Assembly: GCA_020850715.1 (NCBI GenBank)
Contig: JADZED010000039.1
Location: 26,776-90,775, forward strand
From: Acidobacteriota bacterium
GTDB taxonomy: Bacteria; Acidobacteriota; Vicinamibacteria; Vicinamibacterales; CAVVIG01
DNA length: 64,000 nt
Reading direction: 5' to 3'
A program made the position numbers and the translations under genes. This document shows, piece by piece, positions 10,251-19,236 of the stretch. The stretch's first letter is position 1; each line of letters begins with the position of its first letter. Under the pieces are notes generated by a model. The model was not told the DNA's origin, did no database searches, and worked only from the letters and a program-made list of their open reading frames with translations.

Positions 10251-10285
10251 TCGCGTCGCGGCTCCTGTGCCCCTCTCCGCATCCC

Positions 10286-10921
10286 TCAGAACGTCCGCAG
10301 AATCGCCTCGGCCTGCTCGCGCATCCGCCCCCGCCGGGCCCGTTCCGCCAGCACGATGCCGCCCAGCCTCTCCACGGCGTCGTCCACCTCGTCGTTGACG
10401 ACGATGAAATCGTACTCGGGGTAGGCGGCCACTTCCTCGCGGGCTACGCGCAAGCGGCGCTGGATCGCCTCCTCGCTGTCCTGGCTGCGCCCGCGCAGCC
10501 GCCGCTCGAGCACGGCGAACGATGGCGGCATCACGAAGATCGTCGTCGTCTCGATCGCGCGGCCCCGCACCTGGCGCGCGCCCTGCACGTCGATCACGAG
10601 CACGACATCGCAGCCGGTCTCGAGGAGCCGCTCGGTGTCGGGCGCACGCGTCCCGTACAGATTGCCGAAGACGTCGGCCCACTCGATGAAGTCGCCGCCC
10701 GCGATCATCTGCTCGAAACGGTCGCGCGCGACGAAATTATAGTCCACGCCGTCGGCCTCGCCGGGCCGGGCGGCGCGCGACGTGTAGGAGCGCGACATCC
10801 GCAGCCGCGGGATCCGCTCGACGAGCCGCTCGACCAACGTCGTCTTGCCGGCGCCCGACGGCGCCGAGACGACGAAGAGGATGCCGCGGGGGCTCCCGGG
10901 TGCCGCCTGGCTACTCGACAT
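10286..10921 (-). CDS. gmk: Guanylate kinase
   Basis: Phosphorylates GMP to GDP with ATP. The P-loop is SAPSGAGKTT; the GMP-binding region is SRSYTSRAARPGEADGVDYNF followed by FIEWADVFGNLYGT; the R-rich lid is RRLRGR...RRLRVAREE. I start at the ATG at 10921 (MSSSQAAPGSPRG), since the open frame upstream lies inside yicC and adds only an Arg/Ser-rich tail. The start overlaps the last 11 bases of yicC, implying coupled translation. Confidence 0.95.
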   Translation of the reverse strand: MSSSQAAPGSPRGILFVVSAPSGAGKTTLVERLVERIPRLRMSRSYTSRAARPGEADGVDYNFVARDRFEQMIAGGDFIEWADVFGNLYGTRAPDTERLLETGCDVVLVIDVQGARQVRGRAIETTTIFVMPPSFAVLERRLRGRSQDSEEAIQRRLRVAREEVAAYPEYDFIVVNDEVDDAVERLGGIVLAERARRGRMREQAEAILRTF

Positions 10922-11804
10922 TCTGGATCTGCTCGCGCATCTTCTCGAGCTCCGCCTTCGCGGCGACGATGAGCTCGGAGACACGCAGGCCGTCGGCCTT
11001 CGAGCCCATCGTGTTCACCTCGCGGTTCATCTCCTGCAGGAGGAAGTCGAGCTTGCGGCCGCAGGGCTCCGCGGCGCCGGCCAGCGCGTTCCAGTGGACC
11101 ACGTGGCCGCGGAAGCGGGTGACTTCCTCGCTGATGTCCGATCGCGCCGCCCAGCGCACGATCTCCTGGGCGACCGAGGCTTCGTCGGCCTGCAGCGCGG
11201 TACGCAGCTCGCGCACGCGATCGGCCAGCCGCTGCTCCATCGCGGCGCGCCCTTCGTCGGCCGCCGCCGCGATCCGCTCGACCAGGCCGGCCACGGCGGC
11301 GCGGCGCGCGTCGAGGTCGGCGCGCAGATGATCGCCTTCGCGCACGCGCATCGTGTCGAGGTCGGCAAGCGCCGCGCCGACGGCGGCGGTGGCCGCCGCC
11401 GCCACCGCCCGCGACGTCTCGTCGCCGGCCTCGGCGGGCCGCTCGCGGATGCTGATCGCCTGCGGCAGGCGCAGCAGATCGCCCGGCGTGAGCGCCCCGG
11501 CGACGAGGCCGCGTTCGCGCGCCCGCGCCAGCGCGGCTTCGAGCGCGCTGCCGAACGCCTCGTCGAACTCGACTTCGACCGACGGCGTCTGCCGCATCTG
11601 GACCGAGACGCTCACCTCCACGCGCCCGCGGGCAACGTGCCGCGCGACCATCGCCCGCACGTCGGACTCGAGCGTCCCCAGGCTCTGCGGCATCCGGAGC
11701 TGCAGATCGAGATGGCGGTGGTTCACCGCCCGGATCGTCACCGCAATCGCCGCGCGCTCGTCCTCGCGCTGCACGGAGGCGAATCCGGTCATCGACTTGA
11801 TCAT
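10911..11804 (-). CDS. yicC: YicC-family endoribonuclease
   Basis: 297-residue member of the YicC/YloC family, linked in E. coli and Bacillus to RNA cleavage and stationary-phase physiology. It starts with the family signature MIKSMTGFAS; RAVNHRHLDLQLRMP follows near residue 25, and the C-terminal DUF1732 part has EEVTRFRGHVVHW and LDFLLQEMNREVNTMGSKA before the end. The gene heads the yicC-gmk-coaBC-UDG-priA run. The 154 bases upstream, up to the ABC transporter gene, are very GC-rich with hairpins but show no clear promoter. Confidence 0.93.
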   Translation of the reverse strand: MIKSMTGFASVQREDERAAIAVTIRAVNHRHLDLQLRMPQSLGTLESDVRAMVARHVARGRVEVSVSVQMRQTPSVEVEFDEAFGSALEAALARARERGLVAGALTPGDLLRLPQAISIRERPAEAGDETSRAVAAAATAAVGAALADLDTMRVREGDHLRADLDARRAAVAGLVERIAAAADEGRAAMEQRLADRVRELRTALQADEASVAQEIVRWAARSDISEEVTRFRGHVVHWNALAGAAEPCGRKLDFLLQEMNREVNTMGSKADGLRVSELIVAAKAELEKMREQIQNVE

Positions 11805-11958
11805 CCTTCGCGACCTCCGGCTCCTCTTGCGGCACCCACGCCGCCCTGCGCCGCCCACCTCCGACGGGCGCCGCCACGCTCGCTGCCAGCGCGGTGCGGG
11901 CCGGCGCGCGCACCCCGGCGCGGACGCCGGCGCCCGGCCGGCATCCTGCGGCAAGCGT

Positions 11959-13722
11959 CTACGACGGTACCATCCGGCGCTCTGTCTTCCGGCCCTCCAG
12001 CAACTGCAGTTGATACAGCGCGGCGTAGACGCCGCCCGGGCGCGCGACCAGCTCGTCGTGCCGGCCGATCTCGACCACTCTGCCACGCTCGAGGACGATG
12101 ATCGCGTCGGCGCGCCGGATGGTCGAGAGCCGGTGCGCGATCACGAACGAGGTGCGGTTCATCATCAGGTTCGCCAGCGCCTCCTGCACCAGCAGTTCGC
12201 TCTCGGCATCAAGCGCCGACGTCGCTTCGTCGAGCACGAGGATCGGCGCGTTCTTCAGGAGGGCGCGCGCGATCGCCAGCCGCTGCCGCTGGCCGCCCGA
12301 CAGACGCTGGCCGCGTTCGCCGATCATCGTGTCGTAGCCGGCGGCCAGCAAGACGATGAAGTCGTGCGCGTTGGCGGCGCGGGCGGCAGCCTGGATCTCC
12401 TCGCGCGAGGCCGACGGCGAACCATAGGCGATATTGGCGGCGATGGTATCGTCGAACAGCACCGTTTCCTGCGTGACGATGCCGATCTGGCGCCGGAGCG
12501 AGGCGAGCGAGACGTCCCGCAGATCGACGCCGTCGATCGTGATGCGCCCGCTGGTCACGTCGTAGAACCGCGGCAGCAGGTTCACCAGCGTCGTCTTGCC
12601 GGCGCCGCTGCGCCCGACGATCGCCACCATCCGCCCCGCCTGAACCGAGAACGAGACGTTCCGCAGGATCCGTGGCGGCCCCTCGTCGTACCCGAAGCCG
12701 ACGTCGGAGAACTCGATGGCGCCGTAGAAGGGCGCGATCGGCGGCGCACCGGGCCGCTCGGCCACTTCGGTGTGGGTATCGAGCATCTCGAAGATCCGCT
12801 CTGCGGCGGCGATCGCCTGCTGGAGCACCGCGTTGACCCGGCTGAGCTTCTTGGCGGGCCCGTACATCATGAACAACGCCGTGATGAACGAGACAAACTG
12901 CCCCTGCGTCAGCCGGCCCGTCGCGATCTGGCTGCTGCCGTACCAGAGCGCCGCCGCCAGCCCGAAGCCGCCAATCAGCTCCATGAGCGGCGGCAGGCTC
13001 GCCAGCGCCGCCGTCACCTTCATGTTGGTGCGAAACAGCAGGGCGCCGGCGCGGCTGAACTTCCCGGCCTCCTGTTCCTCGGTGCCGAAGGCCTTGACGA
13101 TGCGATGGCCGGTGAAGCCCTCGGTGCTGATGTGCGACAGGCGATCGGTCGCCTCCTGGCTCCGGCGCGTGGTGCGCCGCACGCGCCGCCCGAGGCGGAC
13201 CAGCGGATAGACCACCAGCGGCGCGCCGGTCAGGCAGACGATCGCCAGCCTGGCGTCGTAGTAGAACAGCAGCGCTGCGAAGCCGACCAGCGACAGCGTC
13301 TCGCGCGCCAGATCGCCGAAGGTCTCGGAGACCGCCTGCTGGACCTGGTTGACGTCGTTGCTGATGCGCGAGGCCAGCAGCCCGGTGGTCCGCTGGGCGA
13401 AGAAGCCGGCCGACTGCCCCAGGATGTGGCGATACAGCGCGTTGCGCAGATCCATCACGACGCGCTGGCCGACGTCGGCCATCAGGTACGACGAGACATA
13501 CGAGCCGAGCCCCTTCAGCACGTAGACGCCGACGAGCAGCCAGGCGGTCAGGGCGACGAGTTGCTGCGCCGGCAGCACGCTGTCGAAGATCGGGCGGATG
13601 AGCCAGGCCAGCCCGGCCGAGCCGATCGCGTACACGATCATGCCGGCGAAGGCCCATGCGAGCCGCGCGCGATAAGGACGCGCGCACGCCAGCAGCCGCC
13701 GCAAGGTGGGGCGCTGATCCAG
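11959..13722 (-). CDS. MsbA-like ABC exporter (lipid/glycan-lipid flippase), probable CTG start
   Basis: Half-transporter with an N-terminal six-helix ABC exporter domain (to about residue 310) and a C-terminal ATPase: Walker A GRSGAGKTT, signature LSGGQRQRLAIARALL, Walker B ILVLDEATSALD. The nearest families are MsbA (lipid A-core flippase) and PglK-type oligosaccharide-lipid flippases. Adjacency to galE, ugd and the glycosyltransferase cluster favours a role in moving the locus's own lipid-linked glycan; lipid A export is the alternative. No ATG, GTG or TTG fits the family N-terminus. CTG at 13722 follows GGAGGA (13735-13730) by 7 bases and gives 587 residues, close to MsbA's 582. A TTG at 13704 is possible but has no Shine-Dalgarno. 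The galE stop codon lies inside the ribosome-binding site. Confidence 0.9.
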   Translation of the reverse strand: MDQRPTLRRLLACARPYRARLAWAFAGMIVYAIGSAGLAWLIRPIFDSVLPAQQLVALTAWLLVGVYVLKGLGSYVSSYLMADVGQRVVMDLRNALYRHILGQSAGFFAQRTTGLLASRISNDVNQVQQAVSETFGDLARETLSLVGFAALLFYYDARLAIVCLTGAPLVVYPLVRLGRRVRRTTRRSQEATDRLSHISTEGFTGHRIVKAFGTEEQEAGKFSRAGALLFRTNMKVTAALASLPPLMELIGGFGLAAALWYGSSQIATGRLTQGQFVSFITALFMMYGPAKKLSRVNAVLQQAIAAAERIFEMLDTHTEVAERPGAPPIAPFYGAIEFSDVGFGYDEGPPRILRNVSFSVQAGRMVAIVGRSGAGKTTLVNLLPRFYDVTSGRITIDGVDLRDVSLASLRRQIGIVTQETVLFDDTIAANIAYGSPSASREEIQAAARAANAHDFIVLLAAGYDTMIGERGQRLSGGQRQRLAIARALLKNAPILVLDEATSALDAESELLVQEALANLMMNRTSFVIAHRLSTIRRADAIIVLERGRVVEIGRHDELVARPGGVYAALYQLQLLEGRKTERRMVPS

Positions 13723-13726
13723 GGCG

Positions 13727-14728
13727 CTATCCTCCGTGGTACCCGTGCGGGTGCGCGCGATGCCAGCGCCAGGCGGTCGCGACGATGGTCTCCAGATCCG
13801 AGCAGCGGGGCGCCCAGTGCAGCTCCGCCCGCGCCTTCTGCGCGGCGGCATAGAGGATCGCCGGATCGCCGGGCCGGCGCGGCGCGATCGATCGGGGTAC
13901 GGAGCGATCCGTCACCGTTTCCACCTGCGCGATCACCTCGCGGACGGAGTGCGGCCTCCCGCTGCCCAGATTGTAGGCGCCCGACCTCCCCACCGCGACC
14001 AGCGCGTCGAGCGCGGCGACGTGCGCGTCGGCCAGATCGCTCACGTGCACGTAGTCGCGCAGGCAGGTGCCATCGGGCGTCGGGTAATCGTCGCCGAAGA
14101 TCTCGAGCGGGCGGCCCCCGGCCGCTGCCTCGATTGCGCGCGGCACCAGGTGGATCTCCGGCGAGTGATCCTCGCCGAGCTCGCCGTCGGGATCGGCGCC
14201 GGCGGCGTTGAAGTAGCGCAGCGCGATGCTGCGGATCCCGTACGCGCGCTCGAAGTGCGGGAGCGCGCGTTCGACGGCGAGCTTGCTCTCGCCATAGCTG
14301 TTGATCGGCGCCTGCGGATGGTGTTCGCCAATCGGCGTCTCGATCGGCTCGCCGTAGGTCGCGCAGGTCGAAGAGAAGACGAAGCACCGCACCGACTCGG
14401 CCGCCATCGCCTCGAGGACCGACAGCGCGCCGGTGACGTTGTTGCGGTAGTAGCGCACGGGCGCCCGCACCGACTCCCCGACGTCGAGGAACGCGGCAAA
14501 GTGCATGACGGCGCCGATGTCGTGATCGCGCAGCGCGCGCCGCACGGCCTCGACGTCGGCGACCTCCGCCTCGACCAGCGGGCCGAAGCGCACCGCGGCC
14601 CGGTGGCCCGCCACCAGGCTGTCCAGCACGACGACGCGGCGGCCGGCGCGGTGCAGCGCCTTGGCCGCGTGGCTCCCGATATAGCCGGCGCCGCCAGTGA
14701 CCAGGACCGCGCGCGGGTCAGCGGCCAA
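13727..14728 (-). CDS. galE: UDP-glucose 4-epimerase
   Basis: Interconverts UDP-glucose and UDP-galactose. Extended SDR of 333 residues: NAD-binding GGAGYIGSHAAKAL near the start, the serine/threonine of FSSTCATYGEP, the catalytic pair in INSYGESKLAVE (YxxxK), and GALE-type substrate residues in RYFNAAGADPDGELGE. It overlaps ugd by 11 bases and ends within the leader of the ABC exporter gene, so ugd-galE-exporter form one minus-strand operon supplying and probably exporting glycan precursors. Confidence 0.95.
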   Translation of the reverse strand: MAADPRAVLVTGGAGYIGSHAAKALHRAGRRVVVLDSLVAGHRAAVRFGPLVEAEVADVEAVRRALRDHDIGAVMHFAAFLDVGESVRAPVRYYRNNVTGALSVLEAMAAESVRCFVFSSTCATYGEPIETPIGEHHPQAPINSYGESKLAVERALPHFERAYGIRSIALRYFNAAGADPDGELGEDHSPEIHLVPRAIEAAAGGRPLEIFGDDYPTPDGTCLRDYVHVSDLADAHVAALDALVAVGRSGAYNLGSGRPHSVREVIAQVETVTDRSVPRSIAPRRPGDPAILYAAAQKARAELHWAPRCSDLETIVATAWRWHRAHPHGYHGG

Positions 14729-16019
14729 TGGAGAAATAGGTGAAGCCGAGCGCCTGCATCTGCTCGGGCGAGTAGAGGTTGCGGCCGTCGAAGATGACCG
14801 GCGCGCGCAGCAGCCCGCGCATCTTCTCGAAGTCGGGCTCGCGGAACTCGTTCCACTCGGTCACGATCGCGAGCGCGTCGGCGCCCCGCAGCGCATCGTA
14901 GCTCCGCTCGCAGAGCACGATGCGCGAATCGAAGATCCGCCGCGCCGTGCCGGCCGCCTCCGGATCGTAGGCGCGGACCGAGGCGCCCGCCTCGAGGAGC
15001 CGCTCGATGACCGCGATCGCGGGCGCCTCGCGCATGTCGTCGGTTCGCGGCTTGAACGCGAGCCCCCAGAGCGCGATCGTGCGTCCCCTGACGCTCGTGA
15101 AGTGGCGCTGTATCTTCGCGAACAGCCGCTCCTTCTGCCGCGTGTTGACCTCGTCGACCGCGCGGAGAATCCTGAAGTCGTAGCCGCGATCGGCCGCCGA
15201 CTTCAACATCGCCTTCACGTCCTTGGGAAAGCAGCTGCCGCCGTAGCCGACGCCGGGGAACAGGAACGACGGACCGATCCGCCGATCGGCGCCGATCGCC
15301 TTGCGAACCTGATCGACGTCGGCGCCGACCATCTCGCAGACATTCGCGACTTCGTTCATGAACGAGATCTTGGTCGCGAGCATCGAGTTCGCCGCGTACT
15401 TGCAGAGCTCCGCGCTCGCCGCGTCCATCACCATGATCGGCGCGCCCGTCCGGGTGAACGGTCCGTACAGCTCGCGCATCGCCGCCGCCGCCCGCTCGTC
15501 GCCCGCTTCGATCCCGATGACGACGCGGTCGGGCTTCATGAAGTCTTCGATCGCCGCGCCCTGCTTGAGGAACTCCGGGTTGCTCACGACGCTGAACTGC
15601 TCGCGCGTCTGCGCGGCCACCGCCGCGCGCACCTTTGCCGAGGTGCCGACCGGCACGGTGCTCTTGTCGACGATGATGGTGTAGGCCCTCATCGCGCGGC
15701 CGATGTCGGCGGCGACCGCCAGCACGTGCTGGAGATCGGCGGAACCGTCCTCCCCCTGCGGCGTGCCGACGGCGATGAAGACGATCTCGGAGGCGCGCAC
15801 CGCCTCGGCGAGGTCGGTCGAGAACCGCAGCCGCTCCTCGTGATGGTTGCGGCGCACGAGCTCCTCGAGCCCGGGCTCGTAGATCGGCATGCGCCCCGCG
15901 CCGAGCATCGCGATCTTGGCCGCATCCTTGTCCACGCAGACGACCGTGTTCCCGTTCTCGGCCAGGCAGGCGCCCAGCACCAGCCCCACGTACCCGCTTC
16001 CGGCGACGGCGATTTTCAT
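14718..16019 (-). CDS. ugd: UDP-glucose 6-dehydrogenase
   Basis: Oxidises UDP-glucose to UDP-glucuronate with two NAD+. The 433 residues show the Rossmann start KIAVAGSGYVGLVLGACLAE, the catalytic Cys in YGGSCFPKDV, and the C-terminal UDP-binding domain (ALWGLAFKPRTDDMREAPA). It supplies the substrate for the UDP-xylose synthase at 22926. First gene of the minus-strand operon with galE; its promoter (16028-16056) leaves almost no leader. Confidence 0.96.
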   Translation of the reverse strand: MKIAVAGSGYVGLVLGACLAENGNTVVCVDKDAAKIAMLGAGRMPIYEPGLEELVRRNHHEERLRFSTDLAEAVRASEIVFIAVGTPQGEDGSADLQHVLAVAADIGRAMRAYTIIVDKSTVPVGTSAKVRAAVAAQTREQFSVVSNPEFLKQGAAIEDFMKPDRVVIGIEAGDERAAAAMRELYGPFTRTGAPIMVMDAASAELCKYAANSMLATKISFMNEVANVCEMVGADVDQVRKAIGADRRIGPSFLFPGVGYGGSCFPKDVKAMLKSAADRGYDFRILRAVDEVNTRQKERLFAKIQRHFTSVRGRTIALWGLAFKPRTDDMREAPAIAVIERLLEAGASVRAYDPEAAGTARRIFDSRIVLCERSYDALRGADALAIVTEWNEFREPDFEKMRGLLRAPVIFDGRNLYSPEQMQALGFTYFSIGR

Positions 16020-16027
16020 TGTGCAAT

Positions 16028-16056
16028 AAGATACTGGGGCTTAACGACTTACACAA
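16028..16056 (-). promoter_or_regulatory. Promoter of ugd with near-leaderless geometry
   Basis: Read on the minus strand, TTGTGT (16056-16051) and TATCTT (16033-16028) are separated by exactly 17 bases. The expected start of transcription, near 16021, is only one or two bases from the ATG at 16019. The same 37-base gap must also hold whatever drives the divergent glycosyltransferase gene. Confidence 0.5.
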
Positions 16057-17199
16057 GTGCGCGTCCTCCTCGATTATCGGGCCGCGCTGCGTGCGCGCAG
16101 CGGCGTCGGCGAGTACACCCACCAGATGGCGTGCGCGCTGCTGGCGGCCTTCGCGCAGCCCGCCCTCGCCTCGCGCCCGCGCGCGCTGGATCTGGCGCTG
16201 TTCTCCAGCTCCTGGAAGGATCGCCTGCGCCTGCCGCCCGATCTCGCCCTCGCCGAGCCGATCGATCGCCGCGTGCCGGTGCGGCTGTTGAACCTCGCCT
16301 GGCATCGCATCGGCTGGCCGGGCGCCGAACGGCTCACCGGCCGGCGCTTCGACGTGACGCACTCGATGCACCCGCTGCTGCTGCCGGCCCGCGATGCCGC
16401 GCAGATCGTCACGGTCCACGACCTGGACTTCCTCGCCCATCCCGAGCGGACGCGCGGCGAAATCCGCCGCGACTATCCCGCGCTCGCCGCGGCCCACGCC
16501 CGCCGCGCCGACGCCGTCATCGTCGTCTCGCCGTACACGGCGCGCGAGGTCGTGCGGCGGCTGGGCGTGCCGGCCGATCGCGTCGCCATCTGCCCCGGCG
16601 CCGCGCCGGCCTGGCCGCCGCGGGCCCGGCCGCCTGCCGGCGGCGGCTACATCCTGTTCTTCGGCACGCTGGAGCCGCGCAAGAACGTCGGCGGGCTGCT
16701 CGACGCGTACGAGGCGCTGACGGCGCGGCGCGCCGACGCGCCGGAGCTGGTGCTCGCCGGCAGCGTGTCGCCCGAAGGGCAGCACCTGGTCGACCGCATC
16801 GGGCGCGCGGGGTTGCGCGGCAGGGTGCGCCACCTCGGCTACGTCGAGCCCTCCGCGCGATACCGGCTGTACGAGCAGGCGGCAGTGCTGGTGCAGCCGT
16901 CGTTCGAGGAGGGCTTCGGACTCACGGTGCTCGAGGCGATGACGGTCGGCGTGCCGGTCGTTGCCGCCGATCGCGGCGCGCTCCCGGAGCTGCTCGACGG
17001 CGCCGGCGCGCTCGTCGAGCCGGACGATCCCGAGGGGATGGCTCGCGCGATCGAGCGCATCCTGGACGACGAGACGGCGGCGGCCGCCGCGGTGGCGCGC
17101 GGCGCGGCGCGCGCGGCGCGCTTCAGCTGGGATCGGACCGCGCGGCTCGTCTACGACACCTACGAGCGCGCGATGAGACGGCGATGCGGATCGGCATAG
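16057..17199 (+). CDS. Glycosyltransferase family 4 (GT-B fold), first of the EPS cluster
   Basis: Adds a sugar from a nucleotide donor to the growing lipid-linked glycan. 380 residues with a GT-B two-domain layout: N-terminal acceptor domain (TVHDLDFLAHPE around 130), the inter-domain strand ILFFGTLEPRKNVGGLLDAY, and the donor site PSFEEGFGLTVLEAMTVGVPVVAADRGALPEL with the E-x7-E motif. GTG at 16057 matches the family start (RVLLDYRAALRARSGVGEYT); there is no clear Shine-Dalgarno. It overlaps the next glycosyltransferase by 16 bases. Sugar specificity cannot be read from the sequence. Confidence 0.9.
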   Translation: MRVLLDYRAALRARSGVGEYTHQMACALLAAFAQPALASRPRALDLALFSSSWKDRLRLPPDLALAEPIDRRVPVRLLNLAWHRIGWPGAERLTGRRFDVTHSMHPLLLPARDAAQIVTVHDLDFLAHPERTRGEIRRDYPALAAAHARRADAVIVVSPYTAREVVRRLGVPADRVAICPGAAPAWPPRARPPAGGGYILFFGTLEPRKNVGGLLDAYEALTARRADAPELVLAGSVSPEGQHLVDRIGRAGLRGRVRHLGYVEPSARYRLYEQAAVLVQPSFEEGFGLTVLEAMTVGVPVVAADRGALPELLDGAGALVEPDDPEGMARAIERILDDETAAAAAVARGAARAARFSWDRTARLVYDTYERAMRRRCGSA

Positions 17200-18296
17200 A
17201 CGCGCGCGAGCTGACCGGACATCCGACCGGCGTCGGGCGCTACCTCGGCGCGCTCCTGCGTGAATGGGCGGCCGACGAGTGCGCACGGCCGCACGAGTTC
17301 GTCCTCTATGCGCCCGACGTGCCCGATGTCGACGTCGATCCCCGGCGCTTCCTCCGGCGGCACGTTCCCGGATCGGCCGGCACCTACTGGGAGCAGGTCT
17401 CGCTGCCGCGGGCGGCCCGCGGCGATCGGCTCGACGTGCTGTTCGCGCCCGCCTACACCGCGCCGCTGCGCCTCGACGTGCCGACGGTCGTCACCATCCA
17501 CGACCTGTCGTACGAGGCCCATCCCGAGTGGTTCCGGCTGCGAGAAGGGATGCGGCGGCGTTTCCTCACACGAAAGGCGGCCGCGCGCGCGGCCGCGATC
17601 ATCACCGATTCGGCCTTCTCGCGCGGCGAAGTGCTCGAGCGTCTCGGCGTGCCGTCCGATCGCGTCGTCGTCGTGCGCCCTGGCATCGACGCGCCGCGGG
17701 CGCGCGCGGACGGGCGCGGCGGACCGCGCCTCCTCTACGCCGGCTCGATCTTCAACCGGCGCCACCTGCCCGAGTTGCTGCGCGCGCTCGCCCGGCTCGC
17801 CCGCACCCGACCGGAGGTCTCGCTGGACATCGTCGGCGCGAACCGGACGCACCCGCATGAGCCGATTGCCGCGATGATCGCGCAGGGCGGCCTGGAGGGG
17901 CGCGTCCGGCTGTGGGAGTACGCGCACGACGCGCACCTGCACGAGCTGTATGGCCGGGCGCGTGCCTTCGTGTTCCTGTCCGAGTACGAAGGATTCGGCA
18001 TGACGCCGCTCGAAGCGCTGGCGGCCGGCGTCCCGCCGGTCGTGGGCGATACGCCGGTGGCGCGCGAGACCTGCGGCGAGGCGGCGCTGTTCGTGCGGTG
18101 GGATGACGCGCGCGGCGTCGCGGCGGCGCTGGAGACGGCGCTGTACGACGAGGCCGCGCGCGCCCGCCTGCTCGCCGCCGCGCCCGCCGCGCTGCGTCAA
18201 TTCGACTGGCGGCGCGCGGCGCGCGAGACGCTCGACGTCTTGGAGAGCGTGCGGCGGACGGCGATCCGACAGCCGAAGGACCAGACGCCCGGATAG
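17184..18296 (+). CDS. Glycosyltransferase family 4
   Basis: 370-residue GT-B glycosyltransferase. The start RIGIDARELTGHPTGVGRYLGALL is the common N-terminus of the mannosyl/rhamnosyl GT4 group. The donor domain contains RLLYAGSIFNRRHLPELLRAL and FLSEYEGFGMTPLEALAAGVPPVVGD with the E-x7-E motif. Its N-terminus closely resembles that of the GT gene at 19237, suggesting paralogy. ATG at 17184 lies inside the previous gene, and the GT2 gene starts 12 bases after its stop, so the cluster is tightly packed. Confidence 0.9.
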   Translation: MRIGIDARELTGHPTGVGRYLGALLREWAADECARPHEFVLYAPDVPDVDVDPRRFLRRHVPGSAGTYWEQVSLPRAARGDRLDVLFAPAYTAPLRLDVPTVVTIHDLSYEAHPEWFRLREGMRRRFLTRKAAARAAAIITDSAFSRGEVLERLGVPSDRVVVVRPGIDAPRARADGRGGPRLLYAGSIFNRRHLPELLRALARLARTRPEVSLDIVGANRTHPHEPIAAMIAQGGLEGRVRLWEYAHDAHLHELYGRARAFVFLSEYEGFGMTPLEALAAGVPPVVGDTPVARETCGEAALFVRWDDARGVAAALETALYDEAARARLLAAAPAALRQFDWRRAARETLDVLESVRRTAIRQPKDQTPG

Positions 18297-18308
18297 CCGG
18301 ATGCCGCG

Positions 18309-19109
18309 ATGATCCTGTCCATCATCATCGTCTCGTTCAACGCCCGGATCGATCTCGAGCGGTGTCTGGCCTCGCTGCGCGCGGCGCCGCCGCAGACGCC
18401 GCACGAGATCGTCGTCGTCGACAACGGCTCGAGCGACGGCAGCGCGGCCTCCGCCAGGCGATGCGCGGGCGTGACGGTCGTCGAGCGGGGGGACAACGCC
18501 GGCTTCGCGAAGGCGAACAACGTCGGTATCCGGGCCTCTCGCGGCGAACTGATCCTGCTCCTCAACAGCGACACGATCGTGCCGCCGGGCGCGATCGATC
18601 ATCTGGTGGAGATCCTGAACGCGCGGCCGGATGCGGCGATTGCGGGTCCACGCCTCGTCGACGGCCAGGGACGCGCGGAGCTGTCGTTCGGCCGGACGCT
18701 CGGACCGCTCAACGAGCTGCGGCAGAAGTGGCGGACCGGCCGGCCGCGGGTCGTCGAGGCGCTCACGCGGCGTCCGCACGCGCCCGACTGGGTCAGCGGC
18801 GCGTGCCTGCTGGTCCGGCGCGCCGACGCCGAAGCGGTGGGGCTGCTCGACGAGCGCTATTTCATGTACATCGAGGACGTCGACTTCGGCGTCGCGATGC
18901 GGGAGCGCGGGCGAGCCGTGATCTTCACGCCGGAAGTGGAAGTGGTGCACCTGCGCGGCCGGTCGGCGCTCGCGGCGCCGCGGGCGACACGCGAGGCCTA
19001 TCGGCGAAGCCAGGTCGCGTACTACGAGAAGCGCCGCCCCGGCTGGGCGTGGGCGTTGAAGGCCTGCCTGCGGCTGCGCGGCGAGTGGCCCGTGAGGGGG
19101 CGACGCTGA
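18309..19109 (+). CDS. Glycosyltransferase family 2 (rhamnosyltransferase-like)
   Basis: 266-residue GT-A inverting glycosyltransferase. ILSIIIVSFNARIDLERCLASL opens the nucleotide-binding fold, VVDNGSSDGS binds UDP/dTDP, LILLLNSDTIVPPGAI is the metal-binding DxD-like region (NSD), and WVSGACLLVRRADAEAVGLLDE and MYIEDVDFGVAMRERG form the acceptor/catalytic part (EDVD). This layout is typical of the WcaA/rhamnosyltransferase branch. It is soluble, without transmembrane segments. A 127-base GC-rich gap with a hairpin follows before the next gene. Confidence 0.9.
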   Translation: MILSIIIVSFNARIDLERCLASLRAAPPQTPHEIVVVDNGSSDGSAASARRCAGVTVVERGDNAGFAKANNVGIRASRGELILLLNSDTIVPPGAIDHLVEILNARPDAAIAGPRLVDGQGRAELSFGRTLGPLNELRQKWRTGRPRVVEALTRRPHAPDWVSGACLLVRRADAEAVGLLDERYFMYIEDVDFGVAMRERGRAVIFTPEVEVVHLRGRSALAAPRATREAYRRSQVAYYEKRRPGWAWALKACLRLRGEWPVRGRR

Positions 19110-19124
19110 GGCCGGGTCCGCCGA

Positions 19125-19142
19125 GGCGCCCCTCCGGGCGCC
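19125..19142. terminator. Hairpin after the GT2 gene
   Basis: A perfect 7-bp stem GGCGCCC (19125-19131) / GGGCGCC (19136-19142) with a 4-base loop lies 15 bases after the GT2 stop codon. There is no T tract, so attenuation or mRNA stabilisation is as likely as termination. Confidence 0.35.
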
Positions 19143-19236
19143 CGGTGCCGCCGGGCGCCAGGGAGGCGGCGCCGGGCGGGCCGTTCGCCGGCCGCGGGCC
19201 GGCCGCGCAGGAGCAACGGGGCTGCTATCATGCGGC

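Noticed and set aside
14041..17286. 1081-codon minus-strand ORF across galE, ugd and the first glycosyltransferase
   Set aside because: It is antisense or out of frame to three genes with clear motifs; no family features.
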